From Flavobacterium sp. GSB-24 (GTDB lineage Bacteria; Bacteroidota; Bacteroidia; Flavobacteriales; Flavobacteriaceae): a DNA stretch of 64,000 nt. The notes under the pieces were generated by a model. That model did not search any database and was not told the DNA's origin. It worked only from the letters and a program-made list of their open reading frames with translations. The translations under genes and the position numbers were made by a program. The stretch covers positions 4,340,001 to 4,404,000 of the forward strand of contig NZ_AP027043.1 of the NCBI RefSeq assembly GCF_027924665.1, read 5' to 3'. Below, piece after piece: positions 36,601 to 45,718 of the stretch (within the stretch, counting starts at the first letter, position 1; the number at the start of each line of letters is the position of its first letter).

Positions 36601-37123
36601 ACCAAATAAATCAATTGGTCTTGCCAATACATTTACTTATAAGAGCTGGTCATTGTATGTGTTTATAGTAGGATCAGGAGGAAACAAAGTGAGATTAAAT
36701 CCAGTTTACAGTAATAGGTATACAGATCAAACTGTTTTTACAAAAGAATTTGCTAACAGATGGATAAGTCCAGGAGATGAAAACTTCACTGATGTTCCTG
36801 TTATTGCTGACCAATTAATGAACAGAAATTATGGCAGTAATAATTTACAAATTGCTTATAACACTTATAATTTCTCTGATGTTAGAATTGCCAGCGGTGA
36901 TTTTGTCAGATTAAAAAACATCTCTCTAGGCTGGGAATTTCCAAGTGATTTTAAGAGAAAGTTAGGGGTGAGTACTTTTAATTTGAAAGGATCAGCAGTT
37001 AATCCGTGGTTAATTTATTCAGATAAAAAATTACACGGTCAAGATCCAGAGTTTCGTAATACAGGGGGCGTAGCTTTTCCAATTACAGCACAGTACACTT
37101 TTGCAATAAACCTCTCATTTTAA
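33680..37123 (+). CDS. SusC/RagA-family TonB-linked outer membrane protein
   Basis: 1147 residues, full length. The signal region (residues 20-40, ILFQFVLGIALSSFTV) is followed by the carboxypeptidase-like domain (IIKGKVTDQTGSPLPGATV) and the plug (VVVTTGYEKTSKRTFTGAIS, IEGKAAGVTV, DASATSIYGSRSLNGVVVV), then a 22-strand-type barrel ending in YTFAINLSF. It imports a ligand captured by the SusD partner. First gene of a four-gene operon under operator S3. Confidence 0.95.
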   Translation: MKNQVVQKKRLFCRNLKIILFQFVLGIALSSFTVPIKTHELKKLDAKLNAGPIIKGKVTDQTGSPLPGATVMAKGTKTAVLTDFDGNFIIEMPANVNRIVISYVGMETKEIGIENITPTIVLTEAGQNLKEVVVTTGYEKTSKRTFTGAISKISGAELKVDGVVDVSRMIEGKAAGVTVQNVTGSFGSTPKITVRGSSSIFGDTKPLWVIDGVVQEDIINVTFADLASGNSATLLSSAVAGLNANDIQSIEILKDASATSIYGSRSLNGVVVVTTKQGRRDTPLKISYSVENTVRAVPSYTQYDVLNSQESMSVFQEMREKGYLSQSASLTSRFSGVYGILAKQVNLYDSSNGLYGVKNEQPYINEFLKKYELANTDWFKVLFRPSITQNHSLSFSGGGKNNTFYGSLGYYTDPGWTLADNVKQLSSNLKGTFYINDRLNITLSTLASARDQEAPGTYESKDDVVFGKITRDFDINPFNYVLSTSRTLRPYDDNGNLEYYQNNWAPMNILNELKNNKLGIKVKDIRFQADLDYKINKNLTYNFTGSARYATTSREHKIYEDSNVVGAYNAGVGDNPNTQIQRDNVFLYQNPNDLTAPKVSVLQNGGFLRKYTNDMTSYNVRNSVTYRNTFNEKHELEGFFGTEFRSVDRNNDNFTAAGLQYEKGLSAFIDPKLIEKLVNEGNTYYDFGAERERTVGFFGKVGYTYDRRYTVSVTGRYDGSNRQGDTGSSRWLPTYTVSGKWNIKEEKFMRDVESINNLALRASYGLTATAGPATNSLAIYKSYITDRFATTDRENAIRIEDLQNQDLTWEKQYETNIGVDLGMFRNRLQFTTDVYRRTAFDLIDYVITSGVGGEAVKMGNNADMETKGIEIGFTTQNIVSPDFKWSTTLNFSIYDQKITNLANRPSAFDLIAGNGGNTVGHPRNSLYSYQFTGLNNEGLPTFKLQDGAENNITEANFQDTNDVMKYLKYEGSVEPNKSIGLANTFTYKSWSLYVFIVGSGGNKVRLNPVYSNRYTDQTVFTKEFANRWISPGDENFTDVPVIADQLMNRNYGSNNLQIAYNTYNFSDVRIASGDFVRLKNISLGWEFPSDFKRKLGVSTFNLKGSAVNPWLIYSDKKLHGQDPEFRNTGGVAFPITAQYTFAINLSF

Positions 37124-37137
37124 CAATAAAATTGATT

Positions 37138-38625
37138 ATGAAAAATATAAAATTAACACTGTCATTATTATTACTAGCTGGTATTAGCAGTTGTGATGAT
37201 TTTCTTTCAGAGGTACCAGATAATAGAACGCAGATAGATACTCCTGAAAAGATATCCGAATTGTTGGTTACAGCATATCCTAAAACTACTTACTTTGTTA
37301 TTGCTGAGACAATGTCAGATAATATTTTTGACACTGAAGTAAAAACAAATGCTAACATAAGCAATGAGGAAAGTTTTAATTGGGACATGCAGACTCAAAT
37401 TGAAAGAGATACTGAAAACGGATTTTGGACAGGATCTTACGAGGCTATTGCAGCGGCAAATCAAGCCTTGGCTTCGATCGAAAAACTTGGAAGCCCTGGT
37501 ACTTTAAATCCTCAAAAAGGAGAAGCATTAATTGCAAGAGCATACAACCATTTTATGTTAGTTTCTTTGTGGTCAAACAGATATAATCCAGCGACTGCAT
37601 CGACAGATTTAGGAGTTCCTTATGTTACAGAACCCGAAACTGCCTTGTTGGCAAAATATAAGCGTAATACAGTTAAAGAAGTGTTCGACTTTATAGAAAA
37701 GGATCTTATTGAAGGAATGAAGTTTGTTACCAGCAACTACAAAGAGCCTAAATATCATTTTACAGTAGATGCTGCTAAAGCGTTTGCTTGCCGTTTTTAC
37801 TTGATAAAAGGAGACTGGGATAAAGTATTGGAGTATTCAGAAGGACTTGGTTCTAAACCAACGAAACTTAGAAATTATACAGCTTTTAATGCTGCGGCTT
37901 TTGCTCAAATGCCGATCGAATATTCTAAGGCAGAGCAGGATACTAATTTATTGATTAATTATCCTAATTCAATTGCAAATAGAGCAGCGTCATATAGATT
38001 TGCTTTTCCATCACTTAAATCAGATGAATTGCTAGGACCTCAAACGAATATGTGGGGAAAAGCCAACTTAATAAATGCAAATGGTTACTATTATGGTGGT
38101 TCAAATGTTTTTATTCCTAAGCTTTATGAGTATTTTAAATATACAAATGTTACAGCTGGAATTGGAGAAGCTTACACCGCTACGGTTTTATTTAGTAACG
38201 ATGAAATGTACCTAAACCGTATTGAAGCTCTTGTAATGAAAAACAGATTTACAGAAGTAAATACTGAATTAGGATACTTTTTAGGAACAAGAACCTCAGG
38301 CTATAATCCAGCAACTGATATTTTAGATGAAGCCAGAGTAACTGCAAAATATCCAGTAGTTGCAAATGAATTTACTCCTTTCTATGAATTAAGCGCAGTT
38401 CAGACTTCTTATATCAAAGCAATTGCAGAGGCAAGAAGAAGAGATTTTATGAGAGAGGGTCTTAGATGGTTCGATATTAAACGTTTTAATTTAGTAGTAG
38501 AGCACAATACTCTTGAATTTGGTAAAGTGGTTCGAAAAAACATTCTAGAGAAAGATGACAAACGCAGAGCTTTACAAATACCGTTAAGAGCTTCAAGTAA
38601 TGGTATTGAGAAAAATCCTAGATAA
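37138..38625 (+). CDS. SusD/RagB-family nutrient-binding lipoprotein
   Basis: 495 residues from the ATG at 37138 (14 bp after the SusC stop). Lipoprotein signal MKNIKLTLSLLLLAGISSC, then DDFLSEVPDNRTQIDTPEKI, TPR-like helices (GEALIARAYNHFMLVSLW) and the family C-terminal signature IAEARRRDFMREGLRWFDIKR. It caps the SusC barrel at the surface and binds the substrate. Confidence 0.94.
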   Translation: MKNIKLTLSLLLLAGISSCDDFLSEVPDNRTQIDTPEKISELLVTAYPKTTYFVIAETMSDNIFDTEVKTNANISNEESFNWDMQTQIERDTENGFWTGSYEAIAAANQALASIEKLGSPGTLNPQKGEALIARAYNHFMLVSLWSNRYNPATASTDLGVPYVTEPETALLAKYKRNTVKEVFDFIEKDLIEGMKFVTSNYKEPKYHFTVDAAKAFACRFYLIKGDWDKVLEYSEGLGSKPTKLRNYTAFNAAAFAQMPIEYSKAEQDTNLLINYPNSIANRAASYRFAFPSLKSDELLGPQTNMWGKANLINANGYYYGGSNVFIPKLYEYFKYTNVTAGIGEAYTATVLFSNDEMYLNRIEALVMKNRFTEVNTELGYFLGTRTSGYNPATDILDEARVTAKYPVVANEFTPFYELSAVQTSYIKAIAEARRRDFMREGLRWFDIKRFNLVVEHNTLEFGKVVRKNILEKDDKRRALQIPLRASSNGIEKNPR

Positions 38626-38645
38626 ATTTTAATTAGAAAACTAAT

Positions 38646-39503
38646 ATGAAAACAGTAAAAATATATACAGCAGTGCTTATGACAGGGGTATTACTTCTTT
38701 CTTCTTGCGCACATGAAGACCAGCCAAAAGAAAGCTGGTTAGATTTTTCGGTACCAAATAAAACGGATTTAGATAAATGGATTGATGTAAATTTCTTAGA
38801 TCCTTATAATATCAACGTGTACTATATATGGAATCAAAATCTGGTAGATAACAATAGATATTTATATCCGCCAAAAGGAGAAAAAGTCCAGCCAGCAATG
38901 GAAGTAGTTAAGAAAATCTGGATTGATAGTTATACGACTATTGGAGGAGCTGATTTTGTTAAGAAAATTGCACCGAGAGAGTTTGTACTTGTAGGAGGAA
39001 TAAACTTAAATACAAATGGTACAGTAACATTAGGACTTGCTGAAGCGGGTCAAAAAGTTACTCTTTTTCAGGTAGACAATCTTAACAAAAAAAATAGAGC
39101 GAACGTAACGCAGTTTATTCATACCATTCAGCATGAGTACGTTCATATCTTGAATCAGACCAAGCCTTTTGATGAACAAGCTTGGGCTAAATTAACGCCG
39201 ACTGGATATACTACAAGCTGGTATACTGCAGCAATAGCTACTTCAAGAAATTTAGGTTTTATAACAAGTTACGCCAGATTAAGTATTTATGAAGATTTTG
39301 CTGAAACTGCTGCTACAATTTTAACGAGCTCAAAAGCGGAGTATGATGCGATTTTAGCTGGTGTTACAGATACTGCGGCAAAAGCTAATATAAAAGCAAA
39401 AGAAGCACTTGTAGTGAAATATTATAGAGATGCTTTCAATATTGATTTTTATGCTTTAAGAGATGAAGCTCAAAAAAATACTGATTTTGTAATAAATAAT
39501 TAA
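38646..39503 (+). CDS. substrate-import-associated HExxH zinc metallohydrolase lipoprotein
   Basis: 285 residues. Lipobox VLLLSSC. FIHTIQHEYVHILNQTKPF holds the HExxH zinc site (HEYVH), and YARLSIYEDFAETAATIL likely supplies the third ligand (a Glu). This type of protein is regularly encoded next to SusC/SusD pairs and is thought to process imported peptides or glycopeptides at the surface. It is 20 bp downstream of susD and functionally parallel to the HExxH lipoprotein at 30021. Confidence 0.88.
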   Translation: MKTVKIYTAVLMTGVLLLSSCAHEDQPKESWLDFSVPNKTDLDKWIDVNFLDPYNINVYYIWNQNLVDNNRYLYPPKGEKVQPAMEVVKKIWIDSYTTIGGADFVKKIAPREFVLVGGINLNTNGTVTLGLAEAGQKVTLFQVDNLNKKNRANVTQFIHTIQHEYVHILNQTKPFDEQAWAKLTPTGYTTSWYTAAIATSRNLGFITSYARLSIYEDFAETAATILTSSKAEYDAILAGVTDTAAKANIKAKEALVVKYYRDAFNIDFYALRDEAQKNTDFVINN

Positions 39504-39526
39504 GGACAATTCTAAAAATAGATATT

Positions 39527-40882
39527 ATGAAAGTAAAAAATATATACAAGTACTTAGTGGTTTCTTTAGGGGCTTTGCTTTTGGGATCATGTACAAGCAC
39601 AGAAGTAGATTCGGATTTTGATCAAAATGCGACGGAGAGATTAAGCGGACGCCAAAAAGAATTGAATGACCTACTACTTTCCTCTGCAGAAGGATGGAAA
39701 GCAGTTTATTATACTGATAGTACACAATTAGGTGGTTGGACCCATTTAATGAAATTTCTGCCAGAAGGAAAAGTAGATATGGCATCAGATTTTACTATAG
39801 GTACAGATACAGACACAAAAACGTATACAAGTCAGTATGAAATCCAGATGGGAAGTACTGTGAGCCTAGTTTTTACAACACAAAACAGAATACATCTTTT
39901 ATCTGATGCTGGTAATTCTCCAACAGCTTCGCTTTTAGCAAAAGGATATTTGGGAGATTTTCAATTCTATTATTATGGACAAAAGGATGGAGATATTCTT
40001 TTTAGAACAAATAGAAACGGACATTTTCTGCGTTTTATAAAAGCAACAGCACAGGATTGGGCAGATCTGTCAAAAAATAAAGCGACCATAAGCAGTTTAA
40101 ATGGAGATATGTACAGTCCGTTGTTTAGGATAATGGAAACAAATGATGGAGCAGCTACACATAAGTTTGACTTTAGCTATAATACGAACGCTCGTTTTGG
40201 TACCGCAACATCCTTAGAACCAGGTAGTCAGGAGGCATATGATCTCGCATTTGCATTTACACCAACAGGAGTTGTTACCAAACTTCCAGTAATCGTCAAA
40301 GGTCAAAAACTTACGAATTTCATTTACGATAGTGCAACAAGTAACTTTGTAGCAACTGGCACAAATGAAGTTAGTGCTACTATTAAATATACCAATATAC
40401 CTCCAAGGCCGACAGATGATTATAACATATTATTGCCGGGAAAAGTTTATTCCAGATTTGGCTACTATCCCGACGATTACACAGCTGATGCCTCTACGAA
40501 TTCCAAATTATTTCAAGCAGAAATAGATAAAATTAATGCAAATTTACCTGATGGCCAATATCTCACTTCTGTACAATTATATCTAAATCATTCACAGGGT
40601 AGCTTTATTTACTATACTTTCGAGGGCAGAGGATCTTTACTGCATTTTGTAGATGTGCAGGAAGATGCTGTAAACAAAAAAATTATTTTAAATCATAAGT
40701 CTTGGAACAAAGACACAACTGCTGCGACTCCTGCATTCATTGACGGATTTGATAAAAACCTGATGGATGCTAATGGGCTGTATGTTAAAAAAGAAAATTT
40801 CAAACTAAAATATTCAAATGCCGTCTATACTTTTACGAGTTCTTCAAGTCCATTTAGAATGACCGCTTGGCAGCTGATCTAA
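39527..40882 (+). CDS. DUF4302-like lipoprotein
   Basis: 451 residues. Signal and lipobox (YLVVSLGALLLGSC), then SGRQKELNDLLLSSAEGWKA and WTHLMKFLPEGKVDMASDF, typical of DUF4302 lipoproteins that close SusC-SusD-metallohydrolase operons. The role is probably surface ligand binding. It is the last gene before a strong terminator. Confidence 0.87.
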   Translation: MKVKNIYKYLVVSLGALLLGSCTSTEVDSDFDQNATERLSGRQKELNDLLLSSAEGWKAVYYTDSTQLGGWTHLMKFLPEGKVDMASDFTIGTDTDTKTYTSQYEIQMGSTVSLVFTTQNRIHLLSDAGNSPTASLLAKGYLGDFQFYYYGQKDGDILFRTNRNGHFLRFIKATAQDWADLSKNKATISSLNGDMYSPLFRIMETNDGAATHKFDFSYNTNARFGTATSLEPGSQEAYDLAFAFTPTGVVTKLPVIVKGQKLTNFIYDSATSNFVATGTNEVSATIKYTNIPPRPTDDYNILLPGKVYSRFGYYPDDYTADASTNSKLFQAEIDKINANLPDGQYLTSVQLYLNHSQGSFIYYTFEGRGSLLHFVDVQEDAVNKKIILNHKSWNKDTTAATPAFIDGFDKNLMDANGLYVKKENFKLKYSNAVYTFTSSSSPFRMTAWQLI

Positions 40883-40910
40883 TAATTTTATTTAGTGCTC
40901 GATCTTAAGA

Positions 40911-40938
40911 AAATGCAGCCCCTTTTAGGGCTGCATTT
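40911..40938. terminator. bidirectional terminator between convergent operon and kinase gene
   Basis: AAATGCAGCCC and GGGCTGCATTT form a perfect 11-bp stem with a 6-bp loop, 29 bp after the DUF4302 stop. Confidence 0.75.
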
Positions 40939-41077
40939 CTATATGCAATGACAGTTCCAATCAGTTCCTGCTTTATACAATATTATGAATCTCATCATCA
41001 AAAATGACGGCTTTATGATTCATAATTGTAATAAAACATCTTTTTACTTTATAATAATTAATAGTTTAAAGTTTATT

Positions 41078-44000
41078 TTATTTGATCTTAAACTTAATTG
41101 TGACTGCAGTTCCCAAACTCTGATCTTCAGTTTTTAGATCTTCAATCTGTAAAATAATCTTTTGACTATTAGATGAGGAGTTTATTAGTTCTATTCTCTC
41201 TTTAACAATTGCTGTTGACCAGGACTTATAGACAAACTCCCTCTTTTGCGTTAATTTTGAAGCCGCTTCTCTTCCTACTCCATTATCTTCAACTTTAACT
41301 ACACAAAAATCATTTTCAATAAAACATGTTATCTTTATCGCCTTTTCACCCTCTTTTGGACTTAAGCCATGAATAATTGCATTTTCTACAAAAGGCTGAA
41401 TTAACATTCCTGGTATAAATATATCTTCCTTATTCACATTTTCATCTGTAAAAATCGAAAACTTCAACTCTTCATTTAGCTGCAGACTGCTTAGTATAAG
41501 GTACTGATTAATATAATCCAATTCATCTTTTAAAGAAACAGATTCCTGCTTAGAGATATCTAACGTTAAGCGAAGCAGTCGTGAGAAGGCGCCGAAATAT
41601 CTATTCGCCTCCTCTTCCCCTTTCAAAATCATAATGCTCTGCATATTATTTAATATATTAAAGACAAAATGAGGATTCATTTGTGCTTTTAATGCATTTG
41701 ATTTTAAAATAATTATTTCCTTTTCTCTTTCAAAAATCTTTTTCTGTTTTCTAATTTTTCTTCTGAATATATATATTACAAATGCAATTAACAATAAAAA
41801 TATAAAACCGAGAAAAAAAGGTGTCTTGTAAAAAATCTGTTCAACAAGTACATTTATTTTAATATGATCCGTTATTTCAGATCCATAAAAATCTTTCACT
41901 TTAAGCTCTATGACAAATTTGCCAGGCGGCAGATTACTCAATTTAACAATGCCTATTCCATCACGACCTACCCATCCATCAGTTAATCCGTTAATACGAT
42001 AGAAATAAGTGCTTCTACGATTATTATACATATCATTTGTAGTGAATTCAACCGAAAAATAATTTTTATTGTACGGCAATGTAATACTTCTATTTTCATT
42101 TAAATAATCTGTAACATTTTCTTTTCTTTCTATGGAAAAATATTCTGTTTTAGAAATAAATATTTTAGCATCTCTTTTCTTAAAATTAAATTCTTTAGGA
42201 TTTAACTCAACAATACCATTTAATCCGCCGAAATAGAAACTGCTGTCATTTTTTTTATAAAATGATCTGAGAATACATTCATTATCAGGCAATCCGTCCT
42301 GCAAATGAAAATTATTAAATTTCATGTTTTTTTTATGGAGTGCAGATATCCCAAAAAAGGTCGAGAACCAAAATTGGCCATCCGCTTCCAATATGCCATA
42401 TACAGCATTGTTAGACAAGCCGGCTGATTCGTCATAAACATCAATTTTCTGGGTTTTTAAATTTAGACAGACAGCCCCAGAATTATGCGTTCCGAGCCAG
42501 ATATTTTTATTTGCATCTTCGTGTAGCACGTAAACTTTTCTATTGGAAAAAAAAGAGTTTTTAGCCTTATAATCTATCCATTTCTTTCCTTTGCCTTTAA
42601 AGTACAGACCATTATTAGTGGCTACCCACAAATTGCCATTGCCGGATTGCAAAATATCATAAACAGTTAAACGGTCAGAATTAATATTGCCGAGCTTGCA
42701 TCGAAATAATTTTCCAGATTTTTTATCCAAAATAAATAGGCCTTTATCGGATCCTACCCAAAACGAATCTTTTGATTTTGCTTTTAGAAATGTACAATTG
42801 AAATCGAATCTCTTTCCATATTTTCTGGTTGCAATTACATTTGTTCTTAAATCAATGGATGTTATAAAAGCACCTTCACCAGCTGCCCATAAAATTCCAT
42901 TTTGATCTATTAGCATAGAATTATAAATATTGCCAGAATTGGACGGGTCATAAATTTTTAAAAGAAGCTGGCCTTTAGCGTCTAATTTAAAAAGTCCAGT
43001 AGAAGAGCATACATACAAATTTCCTCGATCATCAGAAACTATTCCTTTGGCACTAATTGGCGAATTCTTAATTTGCAGGTACTTTTTAAATCTTGCATCT
43101 GTAGGTTTAAGCATAACAATATTATAATTATTCGAAAACCAGATGATGTTATTAGAATCCAGAGTTAGGCTGTTATTAATAATTTTCCTATCAAAATGTA
43201 ATTCAAAAGTATCAGTAACTGTAAATTCAATTTTCTCTTTATTAAATTTTTCTATAAAAACCTTGTCTGCTTGAACTGTAAAAAATTTTGAGTTTTTATA
43301 TGAGAAGTTGTCATACGGGCAATTAAACATTTGAATATTTAAATTCTTTAAATAGCTATAATTATACTTTTTTCCATTAAAAAGAACGGTGCCGCTGGTA
43401 TGGGGCTTGAAAATTTCTCCATCCTGTGTAAAATGTAGGTTAGATCCATCTTCTTTAAAGTTCAAAATGAACTGCATGCCTTTATCGTCGATCAGATATA
43501 AGTTCCAGCGAGATTTTACCAGTATTTTTCCCTGGTCCAATTCTTTTATCACTTTTAGGGGCAGATTTTCAGCACCAGTGGCCGCGCCGTGCTGTTTCTT
43601 ATGTGCAGCTATCCTTGGAAGCTCTGGAGACTGAAATATCTTCTGATTGTAATTTTTATCGATTTTTATAACGTAATTTTCACCGGTACTGATCCATATA
43701 TTATTTTTCTTATCTTGAAGCGCGCTTACATCTTGATTGCTTCTGATCTCATGTTTTGATTGCCATTTAATGTGCTTGACATTAAATGTATTTGGATTTA
43801 TTACATAGGCCCCATCAGGATTAATAGCCCAGACGTTCCCCTTTCTATCCTGGGTCCAAGCATTGATACAGATCGCAGTAATAGAAAAACGCTTTTCATC
43901 ACTGTCTTTCATAGTAAATTTAACAATGTTTATCCCATCGTATTTGAAGAATGTTCCTTGTTCATTTACTGCATACCAGACAAAACCATCTCTGTCAATA

Positions 44001-44134
44001 AAAGGCTGGCTGGCAACAAAATAAGATTGTGAAAGATCATGAATATGAACTGCATTTGTTGTATAGTTTTGGCTAAAAACATGAACAGAAAAAAAAAACA
44101 AAAGGGGATTTAAACAAAAAAATATAGCTCGCAT
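41078..44134 (-). CDS. LytS-type sensor histidine kinase with beta-propeller (Reg_prop) and Y_Y_Y domains
   Basis: 1018 residues from the ATG at 44134, chosen because it opens the signal peptide MRAIFFCLNPLLFFFSVHVFSQ. Repeated NIWISTG, GNVWAIN, GNLWVATNNGLY and NIWLGTHNSGA motifs form periplasmic propellers. YFYRINGLTDGWV marks the Y_Y_Y domain. One membrane helix (FFLGFIFLLLIAFVIYIF) precedes a LytS-type kinase with KAQMNPHFVFNILNNMQS (phospho-His), QPFVENAIIHG (N box) and VEDNGVGR. Such kinases pair with LytTR regulators. None lies in the window, but LytTR-like operators flank the gene on both sides. Confidence 0.93.
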   Translation of the reverse strand: MRAIFFCLNPLLFFFSVHVFSQNYTTNAVHIHDLSQSYFVASQPFIDRDGFVWYAVNEQGTFFKYDGINIVKFTMKDSDEKRFSITAICINAWTQDRKGNVWAINPDGAYVINPNTFNVKHIKWQSKHEIRSNQDVSALQDKKNNIWISTGENYVIKIDKNYNQKIFQSPELPRIAAHKKQHGAATGAENLPLKVIKELDQGKILVKSRWNLYLIDDKGMQFILNFKEDGSNLHFTQDGEIFKPHTSGTVLFNGKKYNYSYLKNLNIQMFNCPYDNFSYKNSKFFTVQADKVFIEKFNKEKIEFTVTDTFELHFDRKIINNSLTLDSNNIIWFSNNYNIVMLKPTDARFKKYLQIKNSPISAKGIVSDDRGNLYVCSSTGLFKLDAKGQLLLKIYDPSNSGNIYNSMLIDQNGILWAAGEGAFITSIDLRTNVIATRKYGKRFDFNCTFLKAKSKDSFWVGSDKGLFILDKKSGKLFRCKLGNINSDRLTVYDILQSGNGNLWVATNNGLYFKGKGKKWIDYKAKNSFFSNRKVYVLHEDANKNIWLGTHNSGAVCLNLKTQKIDVYDESAGLSNNAVYGILEADGQFWFSTFFGISALHKKNMKFNNFHLQDGLPDNECILRSFYKKNDSSFYFGGLNGIVELNPKEFNFKKRDAKIFISKTEYFSIERKENVTDYLNENRSITLPYNKNYFSVEFTTNDMYNNRRSTYFYRINGLTDGWVGRDGIGIVKLSNLPPGKFVIELKVKDFYGSEITDHIKINVLVEQIFYKTPFFLGFIFLLLIAFVIYIFRRKIRKQKKIFEREKEIIILKSNALKAQMNPHFVFNILNNMQSIMILKGEEEANRYFGAFSRLLRLTLDISKQESVSLKDELDYINQYLILSSLQLNEELKFSIFTDENVNKEDIFIPGMLIQPFVENAIIHGLSPKEGEKAIKITCFIENDFCVVKVEDNGVGREAASKLTQKREFVYKSWSTAIVKERIELINSSSNSQKIILQIEDLKTEDQSLGTAVTIKFKIK

Positions 44135-44623
44135 ATTGCAGTTTAAACAATTAAATCTTAATAATTGCAAAACAAATCTGATGCTATTGCTTTTAACTTT
44201 TCTGCAAAACAGTAAACATTTAGAAAGAAGCTCCATAAACTAAAAAATTTTAGTCAGTTGATTAAAACATACAGCTTGAATCGTTTTTGAATCTGTAGTT
44301 TAAGCAAACATAATAAAAATAGGTTATTGAAATAATTCCTGCTGCTTAATTTTTTAAATATTAAAAAAAATTAAGAGTCGATAATTAAGAAAGAAAATAA
44401 GAATCTCAATAATCATTAATTCATCTTAGATTGGCGCAAGCTTATTCATTGGTCTCCTAATTGATATCTCACATCAAAATATTGTTCCTCAAGTGAATTT
44501 TACATTCGACTGATAATTTTAGGCAGGCAAATAAAAACATTCATTACTGGTAAGTTTAAGGGAAACGGCAATATTTTATCGATAAATTTTCTCTTCATTC
44601 GAGATTTCTAAAACAACTAAAAA

Positions 44624-44645
44624 AGCGGCCCCTGTAAGAGCCGCC
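44624..44645 (-). terminator. intrinsic terminator of the giant adhesin-PorP operon
   Basis: Minus strand GGCGGCTC, then TTACA, then GGGGCCGC followed by T6, 69 bp after the PorP stop. The remaining 44237-44623 interval shows no gene or motif. Confidence 0.75.
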
Positions 44646-44714
44646 TCTTTTATATATTTAATCGCTGAATAAGAGGAATTCAATACGTCAGTGCATAAAA
44701 ATAATTCTTCTCAT

Positions 44715-45701
44715 TCAATCATGAACCGGACCCTGAGTACAGGGACAATTGCTGATCGATTCTAAAAGATCCAAACCAATAGTGATAGAATGCGTGCCCG
44801 CATTGTAATTTCCGAGCTGGTTAAGTGTTATCTGATAGGCATATCCAAAATAAAATTTAGATTTCATGAAGCCAGCCATCGGCCCGACGGATAAAGGCTT
44901 GAATATTTGATCATTGATCATGCGGTAGGAAATCCCTATCCAATAATATTCATCATAAGGGTTATATTGCCTAAACTTGAAATTGATATCGGCAGTAGAA
45001 CGTCCGTCTCCTGCAAAATACTGAAAATACATGGAAGGCTCGTACTCAATTCGGCTGTTGTACCTGTCTTTGAAAACATAGCCGGTATAAAGCTGATAAT
45101 TTGCCAGTAGTTCAGGTTCAGCGGCTCTGTATTTATCGCTATTTTTTTTCAGCACATTGTTTACGCTCAAACTCAAATAAAATTTGCTGATGCGATAAAG
45201 CACACCAAGATCAAAATTATTGTTTGGCAAATAACGGTCAGTGACAATGGCATCCAATACTGGCTGTTCCATCGTTAGATTAAATTTATCGCTGTCTATC
45301 CGAAAATGGTTGAGATTATAGGAAAGCCCGAATGATAAATACTCTTTTGCATAATAATCCAAAATTAAATGATGGGCAAAAGAAATTTTAGCCCCGGTCT
45401 GCCTTGTATAGCCATTTTTATCATTATATAGGCTTATCCCTATTCCAGAGCGGTCAAAAACCCTAAAATCAGCATATAATGACTGATTGTTTGGAGAATC
45501 CTTCAAGCCTACCCACTGCGCAAGACCGTTGGCCCTAATTCTCAGGTTATCTCCAATGCCCGCATATGTGGGAGAAATGACAAATGAATTATCAGCCAGA
45601 TATTGTGTAAATACTGGCAGATTTAATTCCTGTCCATTGCTTGAAGCTGCAACTAGAAATAGCAATATTAATAATTTTATCTTTTTTTTATATAGCCGCA
45701 T
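44715..45701 (-). CDS. PorP/SprF-family type IX secretion membrane protein
   Basis: 328 residues. Signal peptide ending AASSNGQ, then the family hallmark PVFTQYLADNSFVISPTYAG and beta-barrel-like strands to the end (GNYNAGTHSITIGLDLL). SprF/PorP proteins are outer-membrane partners for T9SS cargo with type B C-terminal domains. It lies 17 bp after the 2966-residue T9SS protein, so it is that protein's dedicated partner. Confidence 0.92.
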   Translation of the reverse strand: MRLYKKKIKLLILLFLVAASSNGQELNLPVFTQYLADNSFVISPTYAGIGDNLRIRANGLAQWVGLKDSPNNQSLYADFRVFDRSGIGISLYNDKNGYTRQTGAKISFAHHLILDYYAKEYLSFGLSYNLNHFRIDSDKFNLTMEQPVLDAIVTDRYLPNNNFDLGVLYRISKFYLSLSVNNVLKKNSDKYRAAEPELLANYQLYTGYVFKDRYNSRIEYEPSMYFQYFAGDGRSTADINFKFRQYNPYDEYYWIGISYRMINDQIFKPLSVGPMAGFMKSKFYFGYAYQITLNQLGNYNAGTHSITIGLDLLESISNCPCTQGPVHD

Positions 45702-45718
45702 AATATTTCCTTAATCCG

